This document shows positions 43,839-55,935 of a DNA stretch of 64,000 nucleotides, one piece after another. Origin of the DNA: Tetmemena sp. SeJ-2015 (Eukaryota; Ciliophora; Spirotrichea; Sporadotrichida; Oxytrichidae); contig JAJKFJ010021481.1 of the NCBI GenBank assembly GCA_027382625.1, positions 20,695 to 84,694 of the forward strand, in the 5' to 3' direction. How positions within the stretch are numbered: position 1 is the first letter of the stretch; every line of letters begins with the position of its first letter. The notes below the pieces were generated by a model. It did not search any database. It was not told where the DNA came from and saw nothing but the letters and a program-made list of their open reading frames with translations. The position numbers and the translations under genes are program-made.

Positions 43839-46800
43839 TCAACTACTTTACTTTTTCAGTGCAAATATTTAAGAATTATAATCAAAATTTTTAAGTTCAA
43901 TTTATCTAGTAAAAGAAGAAGATTCGAATGATTTGAAGAGTTAGAAAATAGAAATAAATAGCAGCTTCTGATGATAATATTTTCTAATTTAGTCATTTTT
44001 GCAATTTTTTCCCATTTAAGCTGATGCCTTTGCTTAAAGGGTTGACGCCAGTCCTTGATTATTGTACTTTTGCTTGATTGAATCCTGTCTGCTACTGTTG
44101 TTTAGATATTGATGGTTGCATTCCAGAATTTTATTATTCGTTTTGACTACGATCTTAAGAAGTCTAATTTTATTGAGACTAATCCCGGTGGAGCATTTAT
44201 CCTCCCCCACCACCACTAAGTTATCCGAAACTACTTTTTAGACCTTTACTGATAATTTATTAGCTTACTCCCATACTATTGCTATTTAAATTTAGGTACA
44301 GCTCGCTTCCCCCAACAGGATCCTCGAAATAATTACTGTGACACACAGGTTGAATTTTTCTCTGTAGGACATTGTTGTATGATTTACCTGTGTATTGAGG
44401 ATGTGGATTCATAGTTTAAAAGCTATTACTACTGTAGTAGTTGGTCTAAGCTTATTAAGGGTATTGCTGATGCATGCTTTATTATGAATTTTGCTATCCC
44501 TAAGAAAAGACCATTCCTTAATTAAAGCTTCGGAAATGCTGCTGATCAGAATACATCAATAATAAATTTTGAATCAATTTAGCAAATACATATACGGTCT
44601 CTCATTCATTGTCTGATCCTCGGTGGCAGATTGTGGGAACCCCTGTTAGCCTTTTGTACCACCATCTTGCTATTTAGCTTTTTGAATTGGCACTGAAGTT
44701 TATATTTGCTGCGGCTTGTTTTGCCCTTCTTTCTAATTACTTAAGCCTTGAAGTCCAGTAATCTTTTATGCGCTCATGATTTAGTTAGTAGGCTGCTTTT
44801 TGTGAGTCTCACTTTACCCCTGTTTTTTATCAATAGGCTTGACAGAATTGATGGAAGTATGTCTGACTTTTGAAGTAGCACTTTAAAAATAAATTTAACG
44901 TATTATGAATTACTTTCACTCTGCTCTTGATTGATGGGAGTTTTCTTGACTTGTGATACACTCTATATTGATCTGACAGTTTTCAAATTAGGTGTTGATT
45001 TTGCTGCCTAATTACTAAGTTATTGAAAAGCGTTATCTCTCAGGACTTGAGAGGGAGTGAGTTTCGAGCAAGTCAATTTATCCAAGCTTTGATCAACATT
45101 TCTCTTTACAGCTAACTGGTCTTTTGTTTGAGGCACAGGTGGAGCCTGCCTCTAATTTTATTATATCTTACTTTGATTTAATGCGGTGCTATTTTGAGTA
45201 TTAAGTTTTGGCGGTGACTTTTATCTTTCGTCTTTAACTTCACTCAGGATTGGATTATAAAATTTTAAACTAAAAAGTATTTTTAAATCGCACACAATTT
45301 TATAAGATTATTCTTTTGCTCCTGCTTTTAAGCTAAGCGTTTCTACATTTCCTAAAACGAGATAAATACCAGAAGAATTGTTATGAGCTTACCTGAACTT
45401 TAGAAGTCAATGGTGTTATCGATTCAATTTATTTCCCTTCTTATCCCTTCTTTACGCTATCTTACTAGAAAAATGATGTTAGATGCTTATTAGGTTTTTA
45501 TCCACTCTTCTTTCCTGATCCTGGCTTCTAAAATTTATCAAAATGGTGCATTGCTGCTGTATTATTATCCTATTGAGTAGTTTTGTATTTTCTCTTGAAT
45601 CTCTATCCTAATTAACCTAAGAAAGGCTGTGCAGTCTAGGTTTCAGGATTCATCAAAGCATCAAAATTCTAAAGATTAGGTTAGTTAGTTTCATTCTGCT
45701 CGTCCTCATTCCCTAAATCGATATTCTCGATATCTTTGTCATTTAATTCGGTAAATGAGGAGCGCTTTTAGTCATTCTAATAAATCCGACTGCTCTCTGA
45801 TGAATTTGAGAGCCAACTTTTCCCCAAATGAAAGTCCTCCTCGAAATTTAATACTAACTTAATAACAAATTTGCTATATGAAATCGATTTTCTTAATCTC
45901 TTTAGTATCAATTCTAAAGTCCTCCTCTGCAATTGTTTCCTACCCATCTCTTGAGATAGGATCATTTTCAAGCAGTATTTGTACAGCATACTGCTGCTCA
46001 AATACGTTTTACTTTTGAATTTTATCTATCAGAGCAGAATTTTCCGAAACTACCTGTTCATAAGTCTTATGCCATCTTTCAGAGAAAAGCAACTTCTTGT
46101 GTCTTTTCAGTCCGATCAAAAATTCATGAGAGCAGGGTAGACCTGTATTAAAATGCTCAAGACATGTACAGAAGACGTAATCATCAATGATTTTCAATTT
46201 TTGAGTCTTTTTCTCGATTGGTAAGTCCCCTTCTATCTTCACTTAATTAGGATTTACATGTTGAACTACTATGATAGAGGACTTCTTATTGACACTTTTA
46301 TCCTCCTTCAATATTTTCCAGTATTTCAGCCCTTAGCCTATGTTATATTTACATCTTTCATAGCAGTTTAGAGTGAGATACCTAAGTATATAGTCGTTTA
46401 AGATTGGCTCTCTATCTATGACTTGCGACTTAGTTATCCTAAACTCCTCATAAGTAATCCTCTCAATGGGCTACTCTTTCTAATTCATCTGAAACTTTGA
46501 GGGTTCTGATTGCTTCGTAGCAGTTCCCTTACTTTTATCGAAGGTTTTAATTTGCGCATCATGAATTCTATCAATCCAAGAGAAGTCTATCATTAAATTT
46601 ATTGTCTTATCTAGGTTTGATTCCCTTTTAAGCACATGTTTTTACAGCCATAGCTTCATAAATTCTACTCTTTGGTATACATTCACACCAGCTGTGAATT
46701 ACATGATAGTGAGATACTTGCACCAATACTTCCTCTCTTAGTAAAGTTTGTTTACTATGATATTGATTTCGCTGCATTCATTCTTTATGGTCTCACACAG

Positions 46801-48688
46801 TTTTTTGCACTCATCTAATTCCGATCGGACTGAGGAGTAACTTTCGATCTTTGGAAGTTTCTCAACTCTAAGCATTATGTTTTTCACATTTTCGGGATAG
46901 TGAGTTTTGTAGGTCATGTTCCTAATCTAGAATTTAAGAGAGCGATATAAGTGCTGATAAACCAATAAAATATAAAGATGTTCGATTTAATTAAATGTAT
47001 AACTTTAACAGTAAAGCAGTTGAGTCTGCTTTCCTTGAATAATTGGAAGAATAACATTTTTAACTACCGAGGATCTTTCAATTATGAGACACTTTGGATA
47101 CTGCCCTTCTAAAGAGTTCATAAAACTCTCAACTGCGAATTTGTAGCACTCTATATCTTCTTCTTTCAAAAGAGAAACACCAAATACCAAAGTCTTGCCC
47201 TCGTAATTCATACCTTGAAATAGGATTAGATTTCTATTGAACCTAGTCTTCTGTAATCTTCTATTTAAGAACACAAAATCTTAGTAGAGAAGATAGTCGG
47301 TCTTCATTTTTCGAGTTTGATAGAAGAGATTTACTACCCTGCTTTATTGCTCCTCTTGGCGAGTAGAGTTGTAATTAACCGAGTCTTGGTCTTCCTACTT
47401 CATTTCTATAAGTTTTTCAACAAGAACTTTGAGCTCCTAAGTTTTCTTCTCAGCACTCATTTATGCTGCTCCCTATTCCTATTGATTCATTTAAGTCTTA
47501 AGTCTCCTTTTCCTTCGTGTAATAGGATCAATTCTAGTCATATTTCTTTGTATTTCAATTAAGCCTGCCCCTTTCTTTACTGTTTACATTTCTCCATTTG
47601 CCTTGCACTGCAATACAGCATTCATAGACTTCATCTTTTCTAAGATGGAGCGGTAGATCTCAAAGTACTATTTCACCAGAGAAGCGTCAGTTTACGAGGA
47701 TCCAACTATCTAGAGATCATCAAGTTCTTCCATTTGAGTATCATACTCTTAATTAGGGACTTGACTTAGCAACTTTGAGATTTGAGTGTTCTAAACTGAT
47801 TTACTCTTTGACTTTGATTCAGAAAGATAGTCTGAGAAGCTATAAAAGAAGGGATGAGAGTGATGCATCTTTTCGGAATCGTATGATTCATAGAGGAACC
47901 ATATTTTAGTCTAAGGGGTAAAGCGAAATGTTAGTCCGAAGAAGCATGAGTCTTCTCGCAATCCACTCTCTTTTTCGATCATTTCAATATCCTCTTAGGT
48001 GTAGGAATTATTGTGATGAGTACAGTAGAGCCGCAATGTCTTAGTTGAATCCCTATTAGTCTTGGCTGGTCTTTTTATCTTTAAGCTGAATCCCAGAGGA
48101 TTCGCCCAATCCTAATTCACTAACTTTACAAGTTCAGCTTAGTTCTCTATCTAATTGGTCAGAATCATGCATTCCAAGTGCTTGAAATCCATTTCCTTAA
48201 GTGTGTACTTTAGTGGTCCAGAAGTTGAACTCTTGTCATCTTTGTTCGATGGATAATTCATCACCGCATCGAATGCGCCAAGCTTTCTCTCCTGGAAACC
48301 AGGCTATTAAGAGACTATGAGTGTGCCTTTCTTCGCTTTGTTCTTGAAGAATCTGCTTCAATAGCTCTTATTACCAAGGCAAAATCCACCATTCTTATCA
48401 TAAAATGATTATCCTAAAGCAATCTTAAATAAAATTCTTGGCTTTCCCATAGATGTAGAGAACATCATTTGGCATAATGGCTAGATTTCTCTCTATGAAT
48501 CCTCCATTGGAGAGTTTGATTTGTATGTCATGTTCACTATCAACTTGATCTTTAAAAGCCTCAAGTACCTTTCGCTTGGTATCCTCAAATGGGCCAAACT
48601 GATCTATCTCAATCTCCTCTGTCCTCCCGTTGAAGACGCAATCCACTTAGATAAAGCTATTAAGAATCAATTCATTTTACTCTTGCAT
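43839..48688 (-). CDS. MULE-transposase-like protein with SWIM zinc finger (probably domesticated)
   Basis: ATG 48688-48686. The N-terminus (48650-48425) looks like a ubiquitin-fold domain (VLEAFKDQVDSEHDIQIKLS, NDVLYIYGKAKNF). A FAR1/FLYWCH-like part follows (48130-47880: LGFSLKIKRPAKTNRDSTKT, LRLYCTHHNNS). Then a MULE-type core (47320-46600: RLQKTRFNRNLILFQGMNYE, FGVSLLKEEDIECYKFAVES, YPKCLIIERSSVVKNVILP) and a SWIM finger (46160-46120: CTCLEHFNTGLPCSHE, CxC...CxH). A Q/N-rich tail runs to about 43841. About 1.2 kb across the core and SWIM reads without a single TGA. In the MULE core the usual TD of the second catalytic Asp is IE, and the first Asp is not obvious, so nuclease activity is doubtful. 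No terminal inverted repeats seen. Compare FAR1/FHY3 transcription factors. Confidence 0.68.
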
Positions 48689-48955
48689 CTTTATTTATCT
48701 TTAAAGCTTGTTTTTCTTTACTTTAGAAAGGGAGAAGAGGAAATTAATAAATCAATATTAAGGTGTTTGATTTTTCGATGTAAATTTTCAAAAAGCTCAA
48801 ATAATTTGCATTTTTACCTCTTCATAACAAATAAAGAGAGATTAAGTGGTTATAACATTTAATTTAAAATTATTTACAAAGTCTATCTATTTAAAGATAT
48901 TGCATTTACTCAATCCAGCATTTAATATTTGCATAAGAGAACTAATTTGAATCGA
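48689..48955. promoter_or_regulatory. Upstream region of the MULE-like gene
   Basis: About 270 AT-rich bases between two minus-strand genes. It holds the 3' flank of the upstream gene and the promoter of the MULE-like gene; no element recognised. Confidence 0.3.
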
Positions 48956-50861
48956 TCATAGAAGATACATATTATTTTGGCATAAAATATCTAAGATCAA
49001 GAGCAGTTTTTAAAGCTCCTCCTCCCTTATAATCCCCTCTTTTAAGTCCATAATTTCTATAGGATCCGAAACCCAAAAAGGAGAAGGATGACTCATTATC
49101 TCATCTTTCTTCGAGTAGAAGGTAAATATCCACATGCCGAAATTTGTGGAAATCCCCATCATCTCAAACTTCTTTTTCTGCAAGCAGAAGTTTCTCAACT
49201 GTTAAAAGTTTTCACTTATTGCAGTCCTTAAGATTCCCTTACCTTTGATTGTATTGAAGTTCTTAATCTCTATAATGTATAAATACTGTGATGTGTCATT
49301 AGTCTATACGACTAAGTCTGGCTGTACTCTTTTTCCAAACACTTCTATTCCTTTCTCTCCATCGATCTTCAAAGCACACATGTTAGATTACATTATAAAA
49401 AACATGCATATTAAAATTAAATTAAATTTAAGATTTAAAGACCCTCTTCTGTTTTTCCTCACCGCCTAGTTGAACATCTATGCCCTCCTTATTTTGGATT
49501 GGCGCTGGCCTTTCTATTAGAGCGTAATTAAGAACTTCAATCACAAAGAGTCTGATCTTCCATTCCATATCATATGCTAAAGTTGGTCCTCCAAAGATTT
49601 TCTCCAGTTCTTAAATCCGCTGAATAAGTGGCTCAACCTTAATTTGAATCAAAGCTCTGCTCATAGCTGTCTATTTTTCGTAGGCCTGGCTAAATATAAG
49701 TGAAGCTGAGTTTGAGTATAGAGATTAGGGCTAAAGTAGAGACTAAAGTGTAGCACTCATCTGGGACACAGAGTTATTTCCTGCTGTATTTTATAGCATA
49801 CTCGATTGTGATAATTAGCTGGGTGCTTGTTGGGATTAAAGAGTAGGGTATTGTTGACTTAAATATGCAGAAGTAGGGAGTTGAAATCCTGAAAGACTGC
49901 TTATCTAGGAGTTAAGAGGGATATTCTGAAAAGAAGAAATAGCACTTTGATCCAAATTATTTGTGTATAGGGTACTCAGCTAAGAGCTCTAACATTAGTT
50001 AATTTGCACTCCTTGTGGTTGCATTGATGCATTCTCATCTGAGTCAACATCTGTCAAGTCGATAGTGGTATTTTAGAAAAAGGACTATGGGTTATTGACG
50101 ACCTAATTATGAGCATAGTAGAATGAAGGTGAATCTATTTCTCCATCAACTAAATCTATAGGATTATCTGCATTATGAATTTGGGTTTGTGTTGAAAGGA
50201 GACTCTGTCCGTTTAATGAAGGTTAGAGATATTGCTAAATATGAGGGGGCAGTTGGCTGAAAGGTATAGTTGATTAGGCATTTATCAATGAGTTTGGAGA
50301 GCTTAAGTTCGAACTTGCAGCAGTCTAAAGATAGTTTTTTGTTAACTCTCAGCGGCAAAACTGGTCTAGAATTTTATCAATGGCCATTTGCAAATGCTGC
50401 CCATAGTTGTTGTTCTGATAAGCAAAAGATTTGTATGACTCCAAGTTAAAATAAATATTGTTATAGACTCTTAAAAAATAGGTTCTTATTTAACGCCAAT
50501 TTTAGCAATAATGTGTAAAGTTATCGATAGCTACTTTCGTACATTGTTTGAATTCTTCTGCTGTCAGATCAGTTGGCAAATAGACTATGAGAGGATTTTA
50601 CATTGTCGCAAGGATATATTCTACTTGATCCTAATTATCTAGAATCTTATTCTAATGAAGTACTTCCAAATCGTCAGGCTTCATAAAGTTGATAGCCTCT
50701 ATTCTTCATCCTTTGGAAATTTCTTTGAAAATTTCAATCTTGAATTCTTGGATTGTCCTCCCTATGAATCTTATTTGTCTGGGGTAGGGTGCGAAATTTT
50801 ATCTTGATATTTCTTTAATCACATAGTAATAGTCTTCAAGCACTGACTCTCCTCTGTACAT
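48956..50861 (-). CDS. Protein with C-terminal PD-(D/E)XK-like domain
   Basis: ATG 50861-50859 starts MYRGESVLEDYYYVIKEISR. A helical N-terminal third includes NPLIVYLPTDLTAEEFKQC. A Q/S/N-rich middle (50160-49650) is followed by MEWKIRLFVIEVLNYALIE. A C-terminal fold then shows GIEVFGKRVQPDLVVQTN and YLYIIEIKNFNTIKG (49400-49250). The PD followed 14 residues later by EIK is the core motif of PD-(D/E)XK nuclease-like folds. LRNFCLQKKKFEMMGIST and MWIFTFYSKKDE complete it. Stop TGA 48958-48956. An in-frame TGA (50708-50706) and a frame change near 50360 are unexplained. Whether it cuts DNA, or uses the fold otherwise, cannot be told. Confidence 0.5.
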
Positions 50862-51050
50862 TCTTCGATTTTTTACAAGCTTTAAATAGAAAATCTTTTT
50901 CTCCTATAATCAATTCTATCTTTCTTGGTGATGAGTTTTAATACTAAAAATGAGGTAATCAAGCGATAAATTCTACGCTTAATTAAAATCACATATATGC
51001 TGTGATAATGATAATCATAAACTATGATCACTCTGAAATAGTTAGATAGC

Positions 51051-54014
51051 TCAAAATACTCTCTCTTGGATGAATTTTTCAGAAGTTTAAAGTTTCTTGC
51101 TGAGCTCTTTGAGAGTTTCTTCCCTCTTGACTTCATACATGATTAAAAATCCATTCATCTAAGCCTTAACCTTTTCTTTGTAGTTTCTAGACTCCTCCAT
51201 CTTCATTTTAGAGTCATGATACCTCGCCTTCTTAAAGCTAAACTCATCCTTGATTAGATCTATCTAAGATTTCACCTCCTTTAATTTATTCTCTAAGTCT
51301 TATATGTCAAGTTCTAGCTATCTTTGATCTAGCGCCTCTGTTTTGAGATCTTAACCTGGAATGACTCCTTTATTTGGAGATTAAGCTGAGGAGATACCTT
51401 TTGGAGATACTGAAATTTGCTATTATTACAAGTAGTTATTAGTGAGAATATTTGGAGGACTGAGATGACTACCATTCGACCCATTATTAGGTGTTACTAG
51501 GGTAGTGGAGTGTCTTTGTGATTTCTTACTTTTCTTCCCGCTCTTACTTACTATGTTAAACTTTGAATTGCTCAAGAAGTCCTTTATTTTCCAAGATTTA
51601 GCTTGCTTTTTGGATTTCATCTGCTCACTTAAGCAAGCATAGGCCTATTCATATGCACTTTTCTTGTCTTAAAGTTAGAATAAAACATCATATTAATCAA
51701 TATGATAATTAAATAAGTTGAGTAAACTCATCTTTTATTGCGTAAAAGTCAACATGTGAAGCTAAGACAAGCTTATTTAGCTTATCTAGTTCCTTATCTA
51801 TCTTCTCTAGTTTTTCTTAAAACTTCTAGATGTCTTCCTTTGCATGAGGATCCATTTTCTCGAAGACAGTTTCAGCCCACTTTAGTGCCTCTACTTAATC
51901 AGTGGCCCAAGACTTTCTGCCTTGCTTCAATTTGACCTCAGCTTAGATGATGTAGAACTATTCACGCAGCTTCTGTAACTCCTTATTATGGATCTATAAA
52001 GAGAGTATTAGTCAAAAAGAGGAGAAATGTACAAGAATTTAATTTACTCGGATGCGTGAGGCCTCATAAAACAGCTTAAACGGGTTGCTTATCTTATCCT
52101 TTCGCACATTATCGCGGAAATAGTTGCACATATCCACCATGTCCATCTTCATCAATAGGGGCTCCATTTCTTTGAGTAAGGCAATTCCTAAGCGAAAAAC
52201 TGCAGTCCAACCATCCATGAGAAACATGTCGAAAATGTGGGGCAAAACTTGGTAGGGCAGGAAGCAAGCGAAGAGAGTCATTATCCATTTACTAGTGAAA
52301 TAGTCTGTTGTCATTTGAATTGTCCTCAGATGAGAAAAGAGCTTGGGCATGTGGAATTTAATGAGCTACGCCATTTAAAAATTCTTAAGATGTAGCTCTG
52401 GCACTCCCTATATTCAAGGTTTTAGCTAAAATTTTACTTACGGGAAGGAAGAGAGCTTTCATATCTCTGGTTATCAGCATTTCAAGGAAGACCCAAAAAG
52501 CCCATTCTTCTTTTTCAAGTACAGTAATCAAGACGCTAGCTATGAAGTTCATTCCTTGACAATAACCAACTTCAGGAACTACGAAAGCTACTGCTAATAA
52601 AACTCTCTATAGCCTATCCCAACCATCTTATCCTTTCATTAGTTCCGAGGTATGAGTTCTCTTAAGATCCTTAGAAATCTCTTCCGCAACTTTAGCAGTG
52701 ATTTTCCTTTACTAATCAGTAAGCTCAGGATTATTTCGCTCTTCTTCAATTAGGGTATGAACTTAATCATATAAGCTAATTTTATCATCTTCAAGACCCA
52801 ATTAATCTCTTAATGCCTCTTCTAACTCCTCGTACTAGCAAATTTTTCTCCAAAAATTCATTCTTAGTCTATCATCCAAGCAGCCATATTGAACTACCTT
52901 CTTGATAATTTTCCTATCGATAACAGTTTAGTAGAGTTTCTGGGAGAGCTAAGAGATCTTCAGCAAATCAGACACCTCAAAAAATCCTAGCATCTTTGAT
53001 TTTTAAGATCTCATAATATCAGATGTAAACATAGTTTCGAAGTGTGCTAAATTCTCAACTTTTGGTGCAGAATTCAATAGAGAAGGTTAATTTACCAAAG
53101 ATTGTTGGTTATAATGATTGGTAGAGAACCCTCGAGGCATTTACGTTTAGGACAAAATTGTACTTGGATTGTAATTATTTTGAAGATAGGGTTTTGTAAG
53201 CTCACTAGTGGGTAGAAAGTTGGTGGCTTAAACCTGATTAGTTCTGAGATTATTTAGTTATGCAAGTTTCCTCGCTGGAGTAATAAGTTAAAGTTGCGAC
53301 TTGATGATCTTGTCTTATTCCATTTTTTGCTGTTCTTCAACATCCCTCTCTATTATGTACTTGCTATTGTTAGAAATTATCTTCAAACTAGGCCTGCTCT
53401 GTCTCTTTGAGGAGGAGTTTGCGAAGGGACTAGCATCCATCTTTTCAAATTCCTCATCGTCATCTGATTGCCTGGCTGTTTGAAATATCATGTCAGTGTT
53501 GTTCTCCTCGTTCCCCTCGTCAGAATAAATCTTGTTCCTCACTGTCATTTGAAAAGTCTCATTAAGCATGGTGTTCAACCTTTGAGACTCCATGTCTCCT
53601 CTATTTCCATTAGTGTTATAAAACTTATGATAATTTATAAAACATAGACACACACTGAAATACTTCAAAAGAGTTATTGTTAATAAAATGGTCTGAGAAG
53701 AGTATTTTCCTTGGGGATCTGTGTCTCCTCTGGTTGGTACTTCCTCCACTAGCCACGGATGTCGAGGACTAATTTTGGTAGTATTACTGCTACTGTGGTG
53801 CACTACTCATAGAATTGAAAGGAAGAGGAATAGAGGGCCTTGAATAGACGATATTCTAATAGGGGTTTTAAACTTGCAAGATTGAGGCTCTAAAATTTTG
53901 TTGAGAGCCCTAAGGCTACTGCAAAGTACTATCTTGATTATAAATCTACTATTTCTATTGGCCATTGAAATCTCTTTGATTGCTTGAGAGTGGATTATGA
54001 GAACTAGCCTCCAT
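51051..54014 (-). CDS. TBC-domain Rab GTPase-activating protein with coiled coil
   Basis: TBC proteins accelerate GTP hydrolysis on Rab GTPases in membrane traffic. ATG 54014-54012 starts MEASSHNPLSSNQRDFNGQQ. A disordered Q/S-rich N-terminus leads, after introns near 53590-53760, to an F-box-like helix pair (FFEVSDLLKISQLSQKLYQT). The TBC domain (52880-52070) follows. Its catalytic arginine finger is IxxDxxR (EISKDLKRTHTSE) and its glutamine finger YCQGMN (PEVGYCQGMNFIASVLI). Further TBC motifs are EEWAFWVFLEMLITRD and TTDYFTSKWIMTLFACFLP, then VLPHIFDMFLMDGW. A basic linker and coiled coil (51300-51070: LENKLKEVKSQIDLIKDEF) end at TGA 51053-51051. Both catalytic fingers are present, so an active GAP is likely. 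Target Rab unknown. Confidence 0.85.
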
Positions 54015-54942
54015 TTAAATTAATGATTGCTTAATTCTAAAACAAACAACAAAATTATTCACATAGAATGGAGAAAAAAAATCAGCAAGAGTATTTTTCA
54101 ATCTTCAGATTCAATATCTTTCTAACGGGTACTTTACATCGTTAACAATTTGATATTTAATTTGAATTTATTATAGCATATATAGTAAAAATTAAAATCA
54201 AATATATTTGTTTATGCTCTATTAGCTTAAAATTTAGTGAGTCTTAAGATAAATATAAGAGAAGAGAAGTTTCGCATAACCTTTCAATAAGCGAAAACTT
54301 TCAAAGTTTGAGAAAATTTCATTAAATTTAAAAGATAAAATGAACAACCACTTTCCACATCAATGGAATTCGAACTCGTATATTGACTGGTGAAGAGATT
54401 TATTTGAATATTTTTAATTAAACTTAACTTTAAGCGGCTGATTAAGTCATTCTTTAATTAAAACTCTATGCTTTAATTTTGAATTATATCTTTAGTTTAG
54501 TGATTGTAAAGGACATATTTATGAGAACTAATTTTATTTATTGCTTACTCGTTTATAGGAGGGGGTATTTATAATGAGATCTACTTTTTTCGAATAGTGA
54601 GCTTCTAACCTTTATTTAATGGTATAAGTAATTTTACTAATTATAATAAGACTTTCTGTATTGAATTAAATATAGTCAGAATTGCGTAATCTGCTGCAAT
54701 TGTTCAAATCTTCTAGAAGTTGCCAGATCAAAGACATAAATGCTTTTATTTTAGAGATCTAAGTATCTTAAAGTATCCATTTGGTGCTTTCTCTCCAGTG
54801 GTGCCATCTTAAATTGCAGATGGCTGACCTTTAAAACAAGTCACTCTTATTTATAATATAAACAACCTCCTTCTACTAAGTTATAGTTTTTACTTCCCTC
54901 CATATCTATGTTCAAGGACATTTAGAAAAAGTGTATATGACT
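54015..54942. other. AT-rich non-coding DNA
   Basis: About 930 bp, very AT-rich, upstream of the TBC gene and downstream of the homeobox gene. No coding stretch, RNA gene, inverted repeat or telomere-like C4A4 repeat seen. Confidence 0.55.
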
Positions 54943-55570
54943 TCACTTTAGTTAATGATCTATGATGATATCATTCTTTGAGATTTCTATATGCTCATCA
55001 AGCAGCAGGTCACTCTATTGCTGCTGTTACGGCTGTCCCTCCTCCTAATTCTTGCTCTCTTCCATCATCATCTGTTCAGCCCCCATCTCCTCAAACTGCT
55101 CATCGTTTATCGACTGAGTGTGAGTTACACTCTCGTGGTGACTACCCTCCTGTGCCCCTTGAGCGATATCATCTAAGTCAACCTCCTCAGACATTTCATT
55201 CTTGTTGACTTTTGTCACCTTGAATAAGTTCTCAGGTAGGTCTCTGCTCAATATTCGCTTCTAGATAAGTACATATGAAAATTAAATTCATCATTAGAAT
55301 ATATATATTGAATTTGAGATGTTCTTGTCTAGCATCTACCTGCGGTCCCAGTTCCACTTGTAAATTTGCGACTCTTTGAGGTTAAGCATGGCTGCGAGTT
55401 TCTTCATTTTCTGTTTGGGCCAGTGGGGGTCCTTTGCGAATTCTAGTTCTAGTATTTTAACTTGCTCTTCGTTTTTCATGTAGCGATTTTCCTCATTCAG
55501 CCACTACTGTGACTGCTAGCTCATCTGAGCAAATTTACTCTTTATGCTCAGGTTATAAATTAGAATAGAT
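54943..55570 (-). CDS. Homeodomain protein, 5' end unresolved
   Basis: Probable DNA-binding transcription factor. On the minus strand, 55510-55340 encodes a homeodomain-like sequence. It has QVKILELEFAKDPHWPKQKM, then KKLAAMLNLKESQIYKWNWD and RRQ, fitting the second and third helices (LE.EF....P....+..LA..L.L...Q+..W...RR). An intron (about 55330-55265) follows, then RILSRDLPENLFKVTKVNKN and an acidic C-terminus (EEVDLDDIAQGAQEG). A poly-Gln/acidic tail ends at TGA 54945-54943. The region upstream of the homeodomain (55570-55930) is AT-rich without a clear start codon or first exon, so the N-terminus is missing from my model. Target and role unknown. Confidence 0.65.
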
Positions 55571-55935
55571 AAGCATAAATATTATGCTTATTTTTGGTTA
55601 GTCTACTTTCTTTCCCTTTTGTTTGCACTAAGTTGTAGATGTGAGCTTTGCTTTGAGGCGCTGCTTTAAAATAGAAAGAGCATATTTTGTTAGCTTTGAA
55701 GAGGTATCTTAAATACCTATATGCATAGGGTAGGAATAATTTTATCTTGATAGTGGTTGGGAAGCCTGACTTGCTTGAATTGGATTATTTATCGATATAA
55801 ATTAAGCTATATGGATATCTGGCCCATTCTGTCATCATTCTTCTTCTTTCTCTCTTTAGACAAAAATCTTATCAACATCAACATATAAATGATTTAGCGC
55901 CCCAGTCGGAATCAGAGTCTTCTTCATTCAATTAA

